From Cherax quadricarinatus (Eukaryota > Arthropoda > Malacostraca > Decapoda > Parastacidae), in assembly GCF_038502225.1 (NCBI RefSeq), contig NC_091301.1:23728508-23792507 (forward strand): a DNA stretch of 64,000 nt. Reading direction: 5' to 3'. Made by a program: the position numbers and the translations under genes. Positions 51,795-62,845 of the stretch are shown here, piece by piece. The notes under the pieces were generated by a model. It was given only the letters and a program-made list of their open reading frames with translations. It did not search any database and was not told the DNA's origin. Each line of letters starts with the position of its first letter. Positions within the stretch are counted from its first letter, which is position 1.

Positions 51795-51990
51795 AACAGC
51801 CTGACTGATCAGTCAGGAAGATCTGGTGTGGGACCGCGCCGCAGGGGTGATGAACCTGGGAACCATCACCAGGTAACCTTCATCTAGCACGCCCCCCGCG
51901 GCCCGGCCTGAGACCAGGCCTCGTGGTGGATCAGGATCTGATCAACCAGGCTGTTACTGCTGGCCGCACGCAAACTGACGTACGAACCTC
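51795..51990. mobile_element. LINE-C1 tails facing each other
   Basis: 51795-51880 (+) ends ACCATCACCAGGTAACC; 51885-51990 (-) begins GCGGCCCGGCCTGAGACCAG and includes the complement of the SNSLVDQ segment. Tail-to-tail arrangement as at 14928. Confidence 0.6.
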
Positions 51991-52329
51991 TTCACAATTC
52001 TTGCACCCTCCTCTATCCTTGTGTTTTTTTCTTCTATCTGCCAAAGCTGATCTTAGGTAACTGATGTTGACACTGTGGTTACCTTCAAGAACTCACCAAA
52101 TCTAGTTTATTGTTACATATGTTTGCTTGTTAATTAACGAAATTGAAGGTAGTGGAGTTAGCCCACCGCCTTGCACACTCCCTGTCTCTCCACCTGTCAC
52201 CCTTCCTTCCTCTCCACTCACTAGTCCTCCATTCACCATCACTCTCACCCTTCCCCGTTAACCACTTACCAAGTGTTAAGTAGGGAATGCCAAGGATCAA
52301 ACATTGGTAAAACTAAGGAATAACTAGCT
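51991..52329. other. No gene seen
   Basis: Unassigned. Confidence 0.35.
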
Positions 52330-52553
52330 GCAGAACCAGGGATTAAACGAGTGTTGAATCAGTCAGGATGTGATGGGAATGTGGACCAGCGGACCGCTAA
52401 CAGCAACAACCTGGTTCAGCAAGCAATAACAAGGGATCCTGGCCGCTGGCTAGGCTGTTAGGGTAGCACCCTCCCTATCTTCCACCCATACCTTTATACC
52501 TTTGATGAGTTCCCAGAGTCTACTCCTGGAGCTCGACCATAAGCCAGGCTCCT
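52330..52553. mobile_element. LINE-C tails, plus then minus
   Basis: 52345-52470 (+): residues like NQSGCDGNVDQRTANSNNLV with a decayed end. 52492-52553 (-): complement of the C2 tail (ATACCTTTGATGAGTTCCCA). Confidence 0.55.
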
Positions 52554-52835
52554 CCCCATTCTCCACCTGCCCATTCTTCACCTGCCCATCCTTCACCTGC
52601 CCATCCTTCACCTCCCCATCCTTCACCTGCCCATCCTTCACCTCCCCATCCTTCACCTCCCCATCCTTCACCTCCCCATTCTTCACCTCCCCATTCTTCA
52701 CCTCCCCATTCTTCACCTCCCCATTCTTCACCTCCCCATCCTTCACCTCCCCATCCTTCACCTCCCCATCCTTCACCTCCCCATTCTTCACCTCCCCATT
52801 CTTCACCTCCCCATTCTCCACCTCATCTACCCCCG
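52553..52835. repeat. 15-bp minisatellite, about 19 copies
   Basis: Units CCATCCTTCACCTCC with TTC/TCC and CTGC/CTCC variants. The 15-bp period gives a repeated 5-residue word in each frame (FTSPF on plus, KNGEV on minus). Confidence 0.95.
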
Positions 52836-53032
52836 CCTAAGCTCTTCAAGTCTTTTCTAAAGTTGTGGAGGCGATGTGGTAATCCTCAGGAGGAGGAGGG
52901 GAGAAGACTGAGGCTTGAGAGGTGTGAATATGGCGGGTGTTGATGTGTCTTGTCTTTCATGAAGCACTTGAAGCTTCTTACTAACGAATTTATACCCATT
53001 CATCACCGCCTTTTTTTGTGGAGTCCGGTGGG
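52836..53032. other. No gene seen
   Basis: Short unassigned stretch between the minisatellite and LINE-B. Confidence 0.35.
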
Positions 53033-53755
53033 GAAGGTGGTGTGTGCTTGCCTGTATGTAGTTGCGGGGGTCAAGTCTCAGCTCCTGGCCCCCGCCTCTT
53101 CGCTGGTCCTTACAGGTTGCACTTTCTAGATTCATTACGTGTGTACTTACCTATATGTGATGCAGGGGTCGATTTACAGCTTCTAGACCCCGCCTCTTCG
53201 CTGGTCGCTGCTAGCTGCACACTCTAGGCCCAGATTGTTCCCCTTCCAGACAACTCTAAGGCTGAAGTTTTCTAAGTTTCAAATTCCAGTTGTGTCCATT
53301 TGTTCCTGTATCATATCTTTGAAACATTCTGGCTCTACTCATCTTCACAGTTCCTCTCAGTATTTCGTACGTCGTTATGATTTCCCTATCCCTCCAGTGA
53401 CATCAGGTTGAGTTCCCTTAACCTCTCTTCCTAGGACATACCCCTTAGCTCTGGGATTATTCTTGTTGTATTCTTTGCACTTTCTCTAATTTCTTGACGT
53501 GCTTGACCAGGTGTGCGATCCGTACTGGTACTGCATACTCCAATATGGGCCTGACGTACACATGTATAATGTCGTGAATGACTCTTTACTTAGTTGTCGA
53601 AATGCTGTTCTTAAGTTTGCCAGACGCGCGTTTGCTGCAGCAGTTATTTGGTTTATATGAGCCTCAAGGGATATGCTCGGTATGATACTCACCCCAGGAT
53701 TCTTTTCTTTGTGTGAGGTTTACAGCCTTTTACCTCCGAGCCTGTACCCCGTGTG
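53033..53755 (-). mobile_element. LINE-B copies, minus strand
   Basis: 53033-53125 is a bare 3' tail. 53132-53740 is a C-terminal copy; the frame 53486-53692 (-) gives EAHINQITAAANARLANLRT, AFRQLSKESFTTLYMC and a VRQ/YWSMQYQYGSH stretch after a shift. The plus strand shows TTCTCTAATTTCTTGACGTG, complement of the HVKKLEK codons. Inactive. Confidence 0.8.
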
Positions 53756-54690
53756 TGTTTGTGTGTGTATTAACCGATTTGTTTTTGCAGGAGGTCGATA
53801 CATAGCTTCTAGCCGCCCCCTAGACCACTTCGAGTGACTTCTGGCATTTGGGTCTTACCCATTCTTGAAGCTATCAACTGAATTTGCCTCCACTACTGCC
53901 TCGTCCAAGTCATGTCACTTTTCAACCGCCCTGAAACTTATGAAATAATTCCATACATCCCCTTGACTTATATGTGTCTTCAGCTTCCACCTGTGTCTCC
54001 TTGATGCTAGTCTTCTTAATTCAGTCTGTTCCTATCTGCCCTGTCATTCCCTTAGGATTTTGTATATCATAGTCATGTCTTCCTTTGTCTTTCTCTCATC
54101 CAGGGTCATCAGATTTATTGCCTTTAAGTTCTCGTTGTACTGCATCTCTCTCTCAGTTCGGTACTACCCTGGTTGCAAATCTTTGAATCCTCTGAAGTTT
54201 CTTCACACGCTGTAACAGGTGTGAGCTCCTCAGTGATTGACTTAACATATGATGTATACAAGGGTCTGAAGGATTCTTTATTCAAGTTCCTGAATGCTAT
54301 TCTGAGGTTTGTTAAAACTGCATATGCCACTTGTGCCCCCCATGCTCTACTCTGCGTCCGGTCCGCTCTATCCTTTCCCAGTTTGCATGACCAAGCCTTT
54401 GGATTGAACTCGAGAAGCCACTTCTTAATCCATATTTCTAGTCTGCTGAAGTCCTAAAATTTATCAGTCCTCTGCTATTCCAATTCTTCTCATTATATTT
54501 ACATCATCTGCGAAGAGACACAAACCAACACTACTCAGTCCCCCTCCAGTTGGTCCTTCACGTATATTATCAACAGTAGCGGAATCCAACTCATTAATTT
54601 AAGTCTGATGTCTCCCTTATTGTTATTTCTACGTTCTGTCCTCCAGGCCTGTATTACCCTTGTGGGTTTAGCTCTTAGTTTTGATTATTA
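53756..54690 (-). pseudogene. Divergent LINE-B-like RT and C-terminus
   Basis: The minus frame 54124-54330 has LTNLRIAFRNLNKESFRPLY with a decayed continuation. Further on, the complement of CATCTGCGAAGAGACA (near 54508) corresponds to the FADD region with Asp codons intact, and words encoding INELDSATVDNIRE-like residues lie at 54560-54600. The tail (53756-53830) has the GAGTA-type end in decayed form. Same subfamily as 39905. Confidence 0.6.
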
Positions 54691-54783
54691 TCCAGGCACT
54701 CCCTGACTCACAGGAGTACTCTGCCTTTCAGTGCTGCCTGTTCTTCCAGTTTCTGGACTAATCTCTTCTGCGAACAGTATAAA

Positions 54784-54803
54784 ATGTATGTGCGCACGCA
54801 TGT

Positions 54804-54860
<57 letters not shown>
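54784..54860. repeat. (TG)n microsatellite
   Basis: Impure at the left (TGTGCGCACGCATG), then about 28 TG units. Confidence 0.95.
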
Positions 54861-54861
<1 letters not shown>

Positions 54862-55059
54862 CAGCAGGTGTGTGTAGAAGAAGGTAAAGATCATGTAGCC
54901 TGGGCCGGGCACTCCACCTTCCGTCATAACGTGTGTGGGAACCATCAAATCTTCTCCATGATTCATATTTAATAGAGTTGGCTGGCCAGAGCTGGCCAAC
55001 TCTTCTCTAATATCTCCTCAGCATTCTCTTTCTCACTTCTCTCTTCTTTGTGGCTCTCC

Positions 55060-55061
<2 letters not shown>

Positions 55062-55154
<93 letters not shown>

Positions 55155-55510
55155 TCTCTTTCCTCTTATATGTCCTTCTTCCCCATTTTTTCTTTGGCAT
55201 TTCATTTTCTCTCTCTTATCCCTTCCCTCCTTCACTTTTTCGTCTACTACCTCGTTTATTCTTTCTTCCTGTCGCACATTTTCAACCTTTCTCGTTCTCT
55301 TCCCTTTCTGAATTACTACGGTGCACGCTCTTATCTTCCCTCCCCCTCTCATCTTATTGCCTTTTTTTTCTTCATCCAATCCATTCCTTACTTCCTATCT
55401 TCGTTCTTCTCCCCATCCTCCTCATTCACCCCTTCCTTCTTATCCCTCCTCCTCATCCACCACATCATTGTTTTTCCATCTTCCTTTCCATTCCATATCT
55501 TCTTTTTACT
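55062..55510. repeat. (CT)n and pyrimidine-rich tract
   Basis: (CT)45 at 55062-55151, followed by 350 bp of C/T-rich sequence. Ser/Leu/Phe frames here are compositional. Confidence 0.9.
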
Positions 55511-55619
55511 CCTTACCTTTGATATACCTTTGAAGAATTTCGAGAGCATATCTACTCTCTGAGCCCGGCCATGGGCCAGGCTCGTCTGGTGCTCGCCTGG
55601 TCATCCAGGCTGTTGCTGA

Positions 55620-56142
55620 TGGAGGCCCGCTGCCCCACATATCCATCACAGCCTGGTTGATCTGGCACCTGGTGAAGATACTTGTCTAGTTTCCTCTTGA
55701 AGACTTCAACACTTGTTCCAGCAGTGTTTCAGATATCTTCTGGTAAGATGTTGAAAAGTCTGGGACCCCGGATGTTGATACAGTGTTCCCTTATTGTCCC
55801 CACCGCACCCTTGCTCCTCACTGGGTTTATTTTACACTTCCTCCCATATCTCTCACTCCAGTATGTTGTTATGGCAGTGTGCAGATTTGGGACCAAGCCC
55901 TCGAGTACCTTCCAGGTATATATTATCATGTACCTCTCTCTCCTCCGCTCCAATGAGTACATGTTCAAGACTTGCAGGCGTTCCCAGTAGTTTAGGTGCT
56001 TTACTGGCTCAATGTGAGCCGTAAACGATCTCTGTATTTGTTCCAGATCTGATATTTCTCCTGCTTTGAACGGGGCCGTCAGCACTGAGCAATATTCTAA
56101 GCGAGGGAGCACTAGCGATTTGAAGACTGTCACCATCGGCAT
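55620..56142 (-). pseudogene. LINE-C2 C-terminal domain
   Basis: Frame 55729-56142: VFKSLVLPRLEYCSVLTAPF, EISDLEQIQRSFTAHIEPVK, YWERLQVLNMYSLERRRERY, IREHCINIRGPRLFNILPED, then a stop codon replacing an Arg codon before NTAGTSVEVFKRKLDKYLHQ. Confidence 0.85.
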
Positions 56143-57154
56143 TGTTTCCCTTTTTGAAAGTTCTCAGTATCCACCCAGTCATCTTCCTGGCTGTCGTGAT
56201 CTTTGTCTTATGAACTTTAAAAGAAAGGTCCGCTGACATAATTATTTCTAGGTCTTTTACGTGTTCCTTACGTTCTATTTGGTGACCCTCTTGAGTTTTG
56301 TATATAGTGCTCCTTTTGAGTTCTTCATTCTTTCCATACCTAAGCAGCTGGAACTTATCACCATTGAACGTCATGTTGTTTTCCACTGCCCACTGGAAAA
56401 CCCTGTTTATGTCTTCCTGTATTTTTTCAGTGTCCTCTACCGTACTGACTTTCATGCTTATTTTAGTGTCATCTGCAAATGATGATACAAAAGTGTGCCG
56501 GGTGTTTTTGTCTATGTCTGCTATGAGGATGAGGAACAGCAGAGGTGCCAGGACAGTGCCTTGGGGCACTGAGCTTTTGACCTCGCTGATGCTGGATCTT
56601 GCCCTGTTCACTACTACTTTTTGTGTTGTGTGTGTTAGGAACCCGAAAATCCATCTGCCTACCTTCCCCGTAATGCCCATGGCCTTCATTTTGTGCGCTA
56701 TCACTCCATGATCGCATTTGTCAAACTTCTTTGCAAAATCTGTGTAAATCACATCTGCGTTTTGGTCGTCTTCCAGTGCCTCCGTAATTCTGTCATAATG
56801 GTTCAGCAGCTGTGACAGACATGATCGTCCTGCTCTAAAACCATGTTGGTTCGGGTTATGCTGGTTGTGCTGCTCCATAAAATTTTTAACCTGCCGTCTC
56901 ATCACTCTTTCGAAGATTTTTATAATGTGAGAGGTTAGGGCTACTGGTCTGTAATTTTTAGCTAGTGCTCTACTACCTCCTTTGTGCAAAGGAGCTATGT
57001 CTGCACTTTTTAAGGCCTCCGGTATTTCACCTAGATCTAAGCTCTTTCTCCAAAGAATACTGAGGGCTCGTGCTAGTGGTACTTTGCACTTCTTTATAAA
57101 TAGAGCATTCCATGAATCTGGTCCAGGTGCTGAGTGAGTGGGCATGTTATCCAT
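56009..57154 (-). CDS. LINE-C2 reverse transcriptase, long open frame
   Basis: 381 residues without a stop. PTHSAPGPDSWN lead-in, ADIAPLHKGGSRALAKNYRP (51-70), NQHGFRAGRSCLSQLLNHY (102-120), motif A YTDFAKKFDKCDHG with Asp139, motif B SSVPQGTVLAPLLFLILIAD (194-213), motif C SSFADDTKIS with Asp228-Asp229, then INRVFQWAVENNMTFNGDKF and NEELKRSTIYKTQ. The usual DFAKAFD is DFAKKFD. A one-base shift near residue 340 (about 56140) makes the last ~45 residues out of frame; the true continuation is the frame at 55729-56142. The Met is not the natural start, since the linker frame (57169-57486) lies upstream. All catalytic aspartates are kept. Confidence 0.85.
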   Translation of the reverse strand: MDNMPTHSAPGPDSWNALFIKKCKVPLARALSILWRKSLDLGEIPEALKSADIAPLHKGGSRALAKNYRPVALTSHIIKIFERVMRRQVKNFMEQHNQHNPNQHGFRAGRSCLSQLLNHYDRITEALEDDQNADVIYTDFAKKFDKCDHGVIAHKMKAMGITGKVGRWIFGFLTHTTQKVVVNRARSSISEVKSSVPQGTVLAPLLFLILIADIDKNTRHTFVSSFADDTKISMKVSTVEDTEKIQEDINRVFQWAVENNMTFNGDKFQLLRYGKNEELKRSTIYKTQEGHQIERKEHVKDLEIIMSADLSFKVHKTKITTARKMTGWILRTFKKGNNADGDSLQIASAPSLRILLSADGPVQSRRNIRSGTNTEIVYGSH

Positions 57155-57168
57155 TTCTTTTTCGAAAT

Positions 57169-57486
57169 CTATGGGATTTGTACTGTCAGTTGGTCTGTGC
57201 GGCCTCCTTCTGGAGTGAAAAATATTTCTGCATTTTCTACCTTGCTGTCATGTAGTGGGTTGCTGAATACCGACTCATACTGTTCTTTTAGGATTTCACT
57301 CATTTCCTGTTCATCGTCAGTATATGAGTCTCCTGTCAGTAGTGGTCCAATTCTACAGGTAGTTCTTAGCTTGGATTTTGCGTAGGAATAGAAATATTTT
57401 GGGTTTCTTGCAATATCCTGTATGGCCTTTTGTTCCCTTTGTATTTCTTCTGTTAGGTATGACATCTTAAGTTTTTGCTCAGTCAT
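57169..57486 (-). pseudogene. LINE-C2 linker
   Basis: LTEEIQREQKAIQDIARNPK, YFYSYAKSKLRTTCRIGPLL, SYTDDEQEMSEILKEQYESV, FSNPLHDSKVENAEIFF, homologous to the C1 linker at 46515-46931. A frameshift separates it from the RT frame. Confidence 0.8.
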
Positions 57487-57490
57487 TGGA

Positions 57491-57676
57491 GTTGAAAATC
57501 GAGGGAGACATGATCACTACATACAAATTTATAAGAGTACGACGGCATAATTTTGGATACCCTGAGTCCACTGACCGGGTGGCTCAGGTGGTGTTGGAGA
57601 GTGCTTGGACCACAAATCAGGTGGCTCAGGTGGTGATGGAGAATGCTGGGACCACAAACCTGTGGTCCCAGCCTTT
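57491..57676. repeat. LINE-B scrap and duplicated segment
   Basis: 57494-57560 (+) is a LINE-B scrap (GDMITTYKFIR). 57565-57660 has two copies of GTGGCTCAGGTGGTG with about 48-bp spacing. Confidence 0.5.
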
Positions 57677-57999
57677 ACGAAGTACATACCTGTGTCATCT
57701 CGTGAAGTACACACCTGTACCATCTATTGAAGTACATACCTGTACCATCTCGTGAAGTGCACACCTGTACCATCTCGCGAAGTACACACCTGTACCATCT
57801 CGCGAAGTACACACCTGTACCATCTCGTGAAGTACACACCTGTACCATCTCGTGAAGTACACACCTCTACCATCTCGTGAAGTACACACCTGTACCATCT
57901 CATGAAGTACAAACTTGTACCATCTCGTGAAGTACACACCTGTAACATCTCGTAGAGTACACACTTGTACTATCTCATGAAGTACACACCTGTACCATA
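57677..57999. repeat. 25-bp minisatellite, about 13 copies
   Basis: Units ACACCTGTACCATCTCGTGA plus AGTAC with CGC/CGTG variants. The 25-bp period cycles through three frames; the Thr/Val/Cys and Cys/Thr/Arg frames are artefacts. Confidence 0.95.
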
Positions 58000-58259
58000 T
58001 TTTTCTAGTATAGATCTTGCTAGGGCCGGGCTCGGAAATGAGCGAAAGTGGGATAACTGCTCCAAGCTTCTAATATACATGTAGGGGCTCTGGTCTTACT
58101 CTTGATCGATGCTTGTGTGTGGGTGAGAGAGAGAGAGAGAGAGATTGGTGTGACTGCAACTGGTAACGATTTTTTCCTCACAAACTTCACTTAGACATGA
58201 AAAGTCAACAGAGTGAACTCACACAAGCAAATACACATATACAGACGCACACGCGCGCA
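58000..58259. other. Unassigned with (GA)n
   Basis: (GA)10 at 58126-58144; a short impure CA/CG tract (58226-58262) borders the LINE-B copy. Confidence 0.5.
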
Positions 58260-59230
58260 CGTGAGGTGTTAGAATGGGTGCATGTGACGAGTGGGGGTCC
58301 ACAAGGATCAGCCCTAGGACCGGTGCTGTTTCTTGTATAAGTGAATGACATGACTGAAGGGATAGAGTCGGAGGCATCACTGAAACTAGTGAGTAGAATA
58401 CAAGCGGACGAGGATCAGGAAAGGCTACAAAGGGATCTGGACGGGCTGCAGACCTGGTCTGACTAATGACACCTGGAGTTTAATCCCACCAAGTGCATAG
58501 TTATGAAGCTTGAGGAAGGACAAAGAAAATAGCAATGTTGTACAGGCTCGGGGGCCAAATACTGCGAACCTCACACAAGGAAAAGGACCTTTGGGTGAGT
58601 ATCATATCAAACATATTCCCTGAGGCTCACATCAACCAAATAACTGCTGTAGCAAATACGCGTCTAACAAATCTAAGAAAAGCTTTTCGACATTTAAGTA
58701 ATGAGTCATTAACGACATTGTACATGTGTACGTCAGGCTCATATTGGAGTATGCAGGACCGGTATGGAAACTACACCTTGTCAAGCACCATTCAAGAAAT
58801 TGGAGATAGCGCAGAGGTTTGCAACAACACTAGTCTCTGAGTTAAGTGGTATGTCCTATGAGGAGAGGTTAATGAAGCTCAACCTGATGATACTGGAGGA
58901 CAAGAGAGCTAGGGGATATGATAACGACATATAAAATACTGAGAAGAATTGACAGAGTGAAAAGGGCCAGAATGTTTCGGAGATGGGAAATGGGAACAAG
59001 AGGGCACAGCTGGAAGTTGAAAACTCAGATGAGTCATAGGGATGTTAGGAAGTATTTCTTCAGCCTTAGAGTTGTCAGAAAGTGGAAGAATCAGGAAAGT
59101 GAAGCGGTAGACATGGGATCCATTCATAGCGTTACGAAGAGGTACGATCAGGCTCTTGAAGCCAGGGGAGAGTGGACCAAGTAGCGACCAGCAGAGAGGC
59201 GGAGCTAAGAGTTGTGAAACCACATATACT
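58260..59230 (+). pseudogene. LINE-B copy with motif C deleted
   Basis: Begins at motif B (VTSGGPQGSALGPVLFLV-like), then SEASLKLVSRIQADED: compared with SEVSLFADDVKLMRRI the FADDV residues are lost, so the catalytic Asp pair is gone. The C-terminal frames 58535-58840 (INQITAVANTRLTNLRKAFR) and 58918-59184 (MITTYKILRRIDRVKRARMF, HRDVRKYFFSLRVVRKW) follow. The tail loses the GTGAGTA word before (CA)n. Confidence 0.85.
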
Positions 59231-59233
59231 GCG

Positions 59234-59331
<98 letters not shown>

Positions 59332-59333
59332 AC
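59231..59333. repeat. (CG)n/(CA)n microsatellite
   Basis: CGCG start then about 45 CA units; 3' edge of LINE-B. Confidence 0.95.
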
Positions 59334-59489
59334 ACACAACGGCAAGAAAACTGAACTGAATAAAGATCACGACGCACCGGAACAAAGTTGCGAAATAACA
59401 CAGGAAGTGTAAATGAAAGGAGCGCTAGAAACTGTCGTTAAAGAATGAGAAAATAAGCCAGAGAAACAAACAGAATGTAGAGAAATTGT

Positions 59490-59545
59490 CGTACCTTTGA
59501 TATATCTTTGATGAATTTCGAGTTTTTCCACTCCCAGAGTTCGGT
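59490..59545 (-). mobile_element. LINE-C2 3' tail
   Basis: TACCTTTGATATATCTTTGA, TGAATTTCGAG on plus, complement of the C2 end. Confidence 0.7.
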
Positions 59546-60204
59546 CTTGGGTCAACGAGGACCATCTATGTAAACACTACGCCAAAGGAATATGTAAAAA
59601 TCGACTTAATGTTGTTATCAACTTTCCATAAATAAAGGAATATGCTAGAGGCAGGAAGGTACCGCTTTGGGAAAGTGAGCAGATGCTGTCACCAGGAGAT
59701 GTGCCAATATTCAATTGAGCAAACAGCAATATCACCTAAAATGCCCACTTTTTCGCGTGAAAAGATCTAAACGTTTCCGACAAAAATCTTTAAAGTGAGA
59801 GGATAAACGATGGCCAACAGCAAAGAGAGAAACTAAACAGACAGATGAAAATATGGAAAATAAACAAGTGGAAAAGCATGAGTACAAGTCATTGGAAAAA
59901 ACAAATTAAGTCATAAAAACAGCAGAATAAAAAATATTACACACCAGAATATTACAAGCACTAGTCACAATGGGAAGAACCAAAGTATCCACACCAGCTG
60001 CATGACAAAAGAGATGCAGTTGTATTGAAGGGAACAAACATGCCACACATAACACCACCAGTGAAAACAATCCTGGGCTCCCAAGTAATTTTCGTCATGA
60101 TTAATTTCACCAGCAAAATCATTATTGGAAACGAACACAAAATAGAATAATCTCCTTCATCATTATAAATGTATAATACATAAAACAAAGTTAGTGGCTT
60201 ACTC
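59546..60204. other. No gene seen
   Basis: A-rich unassigned DNA; may hold an older LINE-C remnant I cannot align by eye. Confidence 0.35.
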
Positions 60205-60715
60205 ACAGAAACAGATGGCAATTGAGGAAATCTAAAGTGGAATGGAGTAAAAAATAAACTCAAACTACTCAGTAGAGTGGAATATTAACTGGAGGGTACA
60301 TAAGAGTGATAATGTCAGAATATTCTGTCTCATTCAGTAATCACAACCTTAAAGTAAGTAAATGATAACTAGAAAAATTAAAACAGAAGTTGAGAAGCCA
60401 TTGATAAAACTCATTAGTCACCTGTTCTTTATAATCTAGAGTATTGTTGTGTGTTAACAACTTCCTTTAAGGCAGAATTACTCATCTGGGGACTATACAG
60501 AGATCTGTTTGTGTAACACCCTCCCATCATAGAAAGAGGTATTTTCAACAGACTTCTAGTTGTCTTCAAGACGGAATATATTAATTTTATTAAATCAGTC
60601 CCTGATCAACCAGACTAGTGCCTATGTTGGACTGCATACGGCTAGCACCAACAGCTTAGTTGACCAGGCCATCAGCCAGGAGGCGTGGTGTGGGGCTACC
60701 TTCAGGTAAACCGCC
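60205..60715 (+). pseudogene. LINE-C1 old remnant
   Basis: Decayed matches: a region like EWSKK.TQT.Q (60240-60280), VIMSEYSVSF (60310-60335), KIKTEVEKPLIKLISHLF (60378-60432), and the terminal part encoding a DQPD.C.YVGLHTASTNSLVDQ-like segment (60600-60665), with TACCTTCAGGTA at 60700. Confidence 0.6.
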
Positions 60716-61817
60716 ATCACAAGTCTGCCATACGCCACCCCCAGTCAGCCATCTGAAGATTGCCACGTACCAAGCAAGTTACCTGTTGTTGAGAATACTG
60801 TCATGGGTGTGTCTACATTGTGGTGTACAGTGCTGGAGAGTCTTGTGTGAGGCTGTTGTTGCTAAGATAGCTGGAATAGATGTAACTCTAGTGGCAAAGA
60901 CCCCATGGACCGGTACTGAGAGTAACACATGGGGGAAGTAGCTGTCAAATACAGCAGTAGCACCTACAACAAGAATAGCAGCAGTAGGAATAGTAACAGC
61001 AGAAAGAATAGCAGCAGCAGCAGAGAATGGGAATGTATTGCAGAACCAGGTAGTATCACGGGACCACCTGGTACTTGAAGAGAAGAAAAACTTAAGCAGA
61101 CGGCGGGGTGACGACAATAATATGGCAACGGCCTCAACCGCCCCCTCCAGCTTGGTTCGCGGGGCACGCCAACTGTCTCAGAAAAAAACAAAGATGTCCG
61201 CGGGGGAAATGTGATATTGTTAATTATGCTATAACTACATAGTTAGAGAGTCGTAAAGAGCTCAGCGACATTGCCATCAAGCTGGGGGCTCATTGAGCCA
61301 GTGTTAAATTAAAGCCAAACTAAAACGGTTTAATAGTGACTTGTATTGCTGTAACCGGGATGCCATTTGCACTTCACTAGTTTTTGCTCTATTCTTTGTT
61401 ATACAGTATTGAGCTCGTGCTAAAACTCAGAAAGCTCATAATGATCATAAGACTAGGTGGAGCTTTCGAGTCTGGGATTAAGATCACAGGAACTGAAACG
61501 CGGCGCTCGTTAGGAACGGGAGCAGACTGAGTTTGCTAGCTTGTGTGCCCAGGAACGTGTTCATTAGCTCCCTAATGACTCGGCCGGAGACGCCACTGGC
61601 ATGGGGCTTCACGCATCTCCCCCTCCTCCCAGACACACACTTTTAAGCACAAACATCCAGACTGTTATAAAGTTTATATGGCAAAAATGCCGTTGAGAAT
61701 GGCAGTACGAAGGCTGCCGGTTGACGTTTTTGGCGAGAGCCTCACCCTTGTGGATAACAGGGGTGATTGAGCAGTCACTGATTGTGCAGTGTTGGTGATG
61801 ACAGTTCGTTCCCAGAG
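60716..61817. other. No gene seen; CAG/AGT-rich patch
   Basis: 60950-61025 is irregular AGCAGTAG/AGCAGC trinucleotide sequence. The rest, including a GC-richer 61480-61640 part, shows no recognisable frame or mobile element. Confidence 0.4.
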
Positions 61818-61818
61818 T

Positions 61819-61878
<60 letters not shown>

Positions 61879-61890
61879 CAGACAGACACA
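61818..61890. repeat. (GA)n and (GACA)n microsatellite
   Basis: GA units (61819-61841) then about nine GACA units. Confidence 0.95.
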
Positions 61891-62204
61891 GTCAGTCAGT
61901 TGACCAAATGAAATCTCTGGCTCACAGCTGGCTCCAATTTTATCCTCTTGCTAGGGTAGGCTTGTCAGTGCGCTGTGATTAGGTTACACCTCTTTGCTAG
62001 TAAATAATCTCTTAGCTGAACTCTTTTAAAAAAGTCCTAGGGTGTTACATAGAGAGGAGGGGAGGGGCAACGGAAGGTCGCTAGGGAGCTGTGGAAAGGA
62101 GTAGAAAATGAATCCTCGGTATTTTGAAGCTTTAAGCAGATAAACCCGATTTTCTCAGATTGGTCAGACTTTTACTTTAAAGTTTGGGTGCCTTATCTAT
62201 TCAG

Positions 62205-62206
<2 letters not shown>
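61891..62206. other. No gene seen
   Basis: Unassigned. Confidence 0.35.
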
Positions 62207-62242
<36 letters not shown>

Positions 62243-62385
62243 GGTGTAATTGTAGTAAGACGGAGATGGCGGTTGTGGTGATGGTGGTTGCAGTTATAGT
62301 GGTGGAGGTTGTGGTTGTAGTAATGGTGGTGGTTGTGCTGATGATTATCATGATGGTTGTGGTGATGGTGGCGGAGCCTTGATCC
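62207..62385. repeat. (CT)n and GGT/GTT-rich tract
   Basis: (CT)16 at 62207-62239; 62265-62380 is irregular GGTTGTGGTGATGG sequence giving a Val-rich artefact frame. Confidence 0.85.
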
Positions 62386-62845
62386 CAGCCGTCACAAACT
62401 CAAACAACTTAGGAGGTAACACACACATGCATAAAATACATAAATTTGAAGGGGAAAATATTGAGTGTTGAGCGGGGATGGTAGCGGCGCCAACCAAGAA
62501 GAATGACGGAGATTATAACCTGACTCAAGTTTCCTCCCTAAACACGCTATATTTCACTAGCCTCACCCTTAACCCCTTCCCCGTCCCCCTTCACCCTCGA
62601 CACACGCCTACCCTGGGAAGACGGTGCCCAAGTCACAGCAAGAACTCTGTGTATTCTTGTTTATTTTGGTTAAAATTCAGTACATCACCAGTGCATTTGT
62701 ACTCTATTCTATGTGATACTTACAGAGTGGGGACAAAAGCTACTGGATCTTTAAAGGATAATGGATCTTTAACGTTCTAACCAATAGAACACAAAAATGT
62801 AATAGTAAACAAAGTCAGAGGTTGCCACAGGAAAACCTCTGTTAC
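62386..62845. other. No gene seen
   Basis: Unassigned stretch up to the LINE-A tail. Confidence 0.4.

Larger units (their letters stand above)
55512..57490 (-). mobile_element. LINE-C2, RT to 3' end (2 kb)
   Basis: The C2 3' end (TACCTTTGATATACCTTTGA on plus) is at 55517. Towards its 5' side it covers the C-terminal domain, RT and the linker, and stops near 57490 (MTEQKLKMSYLTEEIQREQK). The endonuclease and fingers are missing by 5' truncation. Confidence 0.9.
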
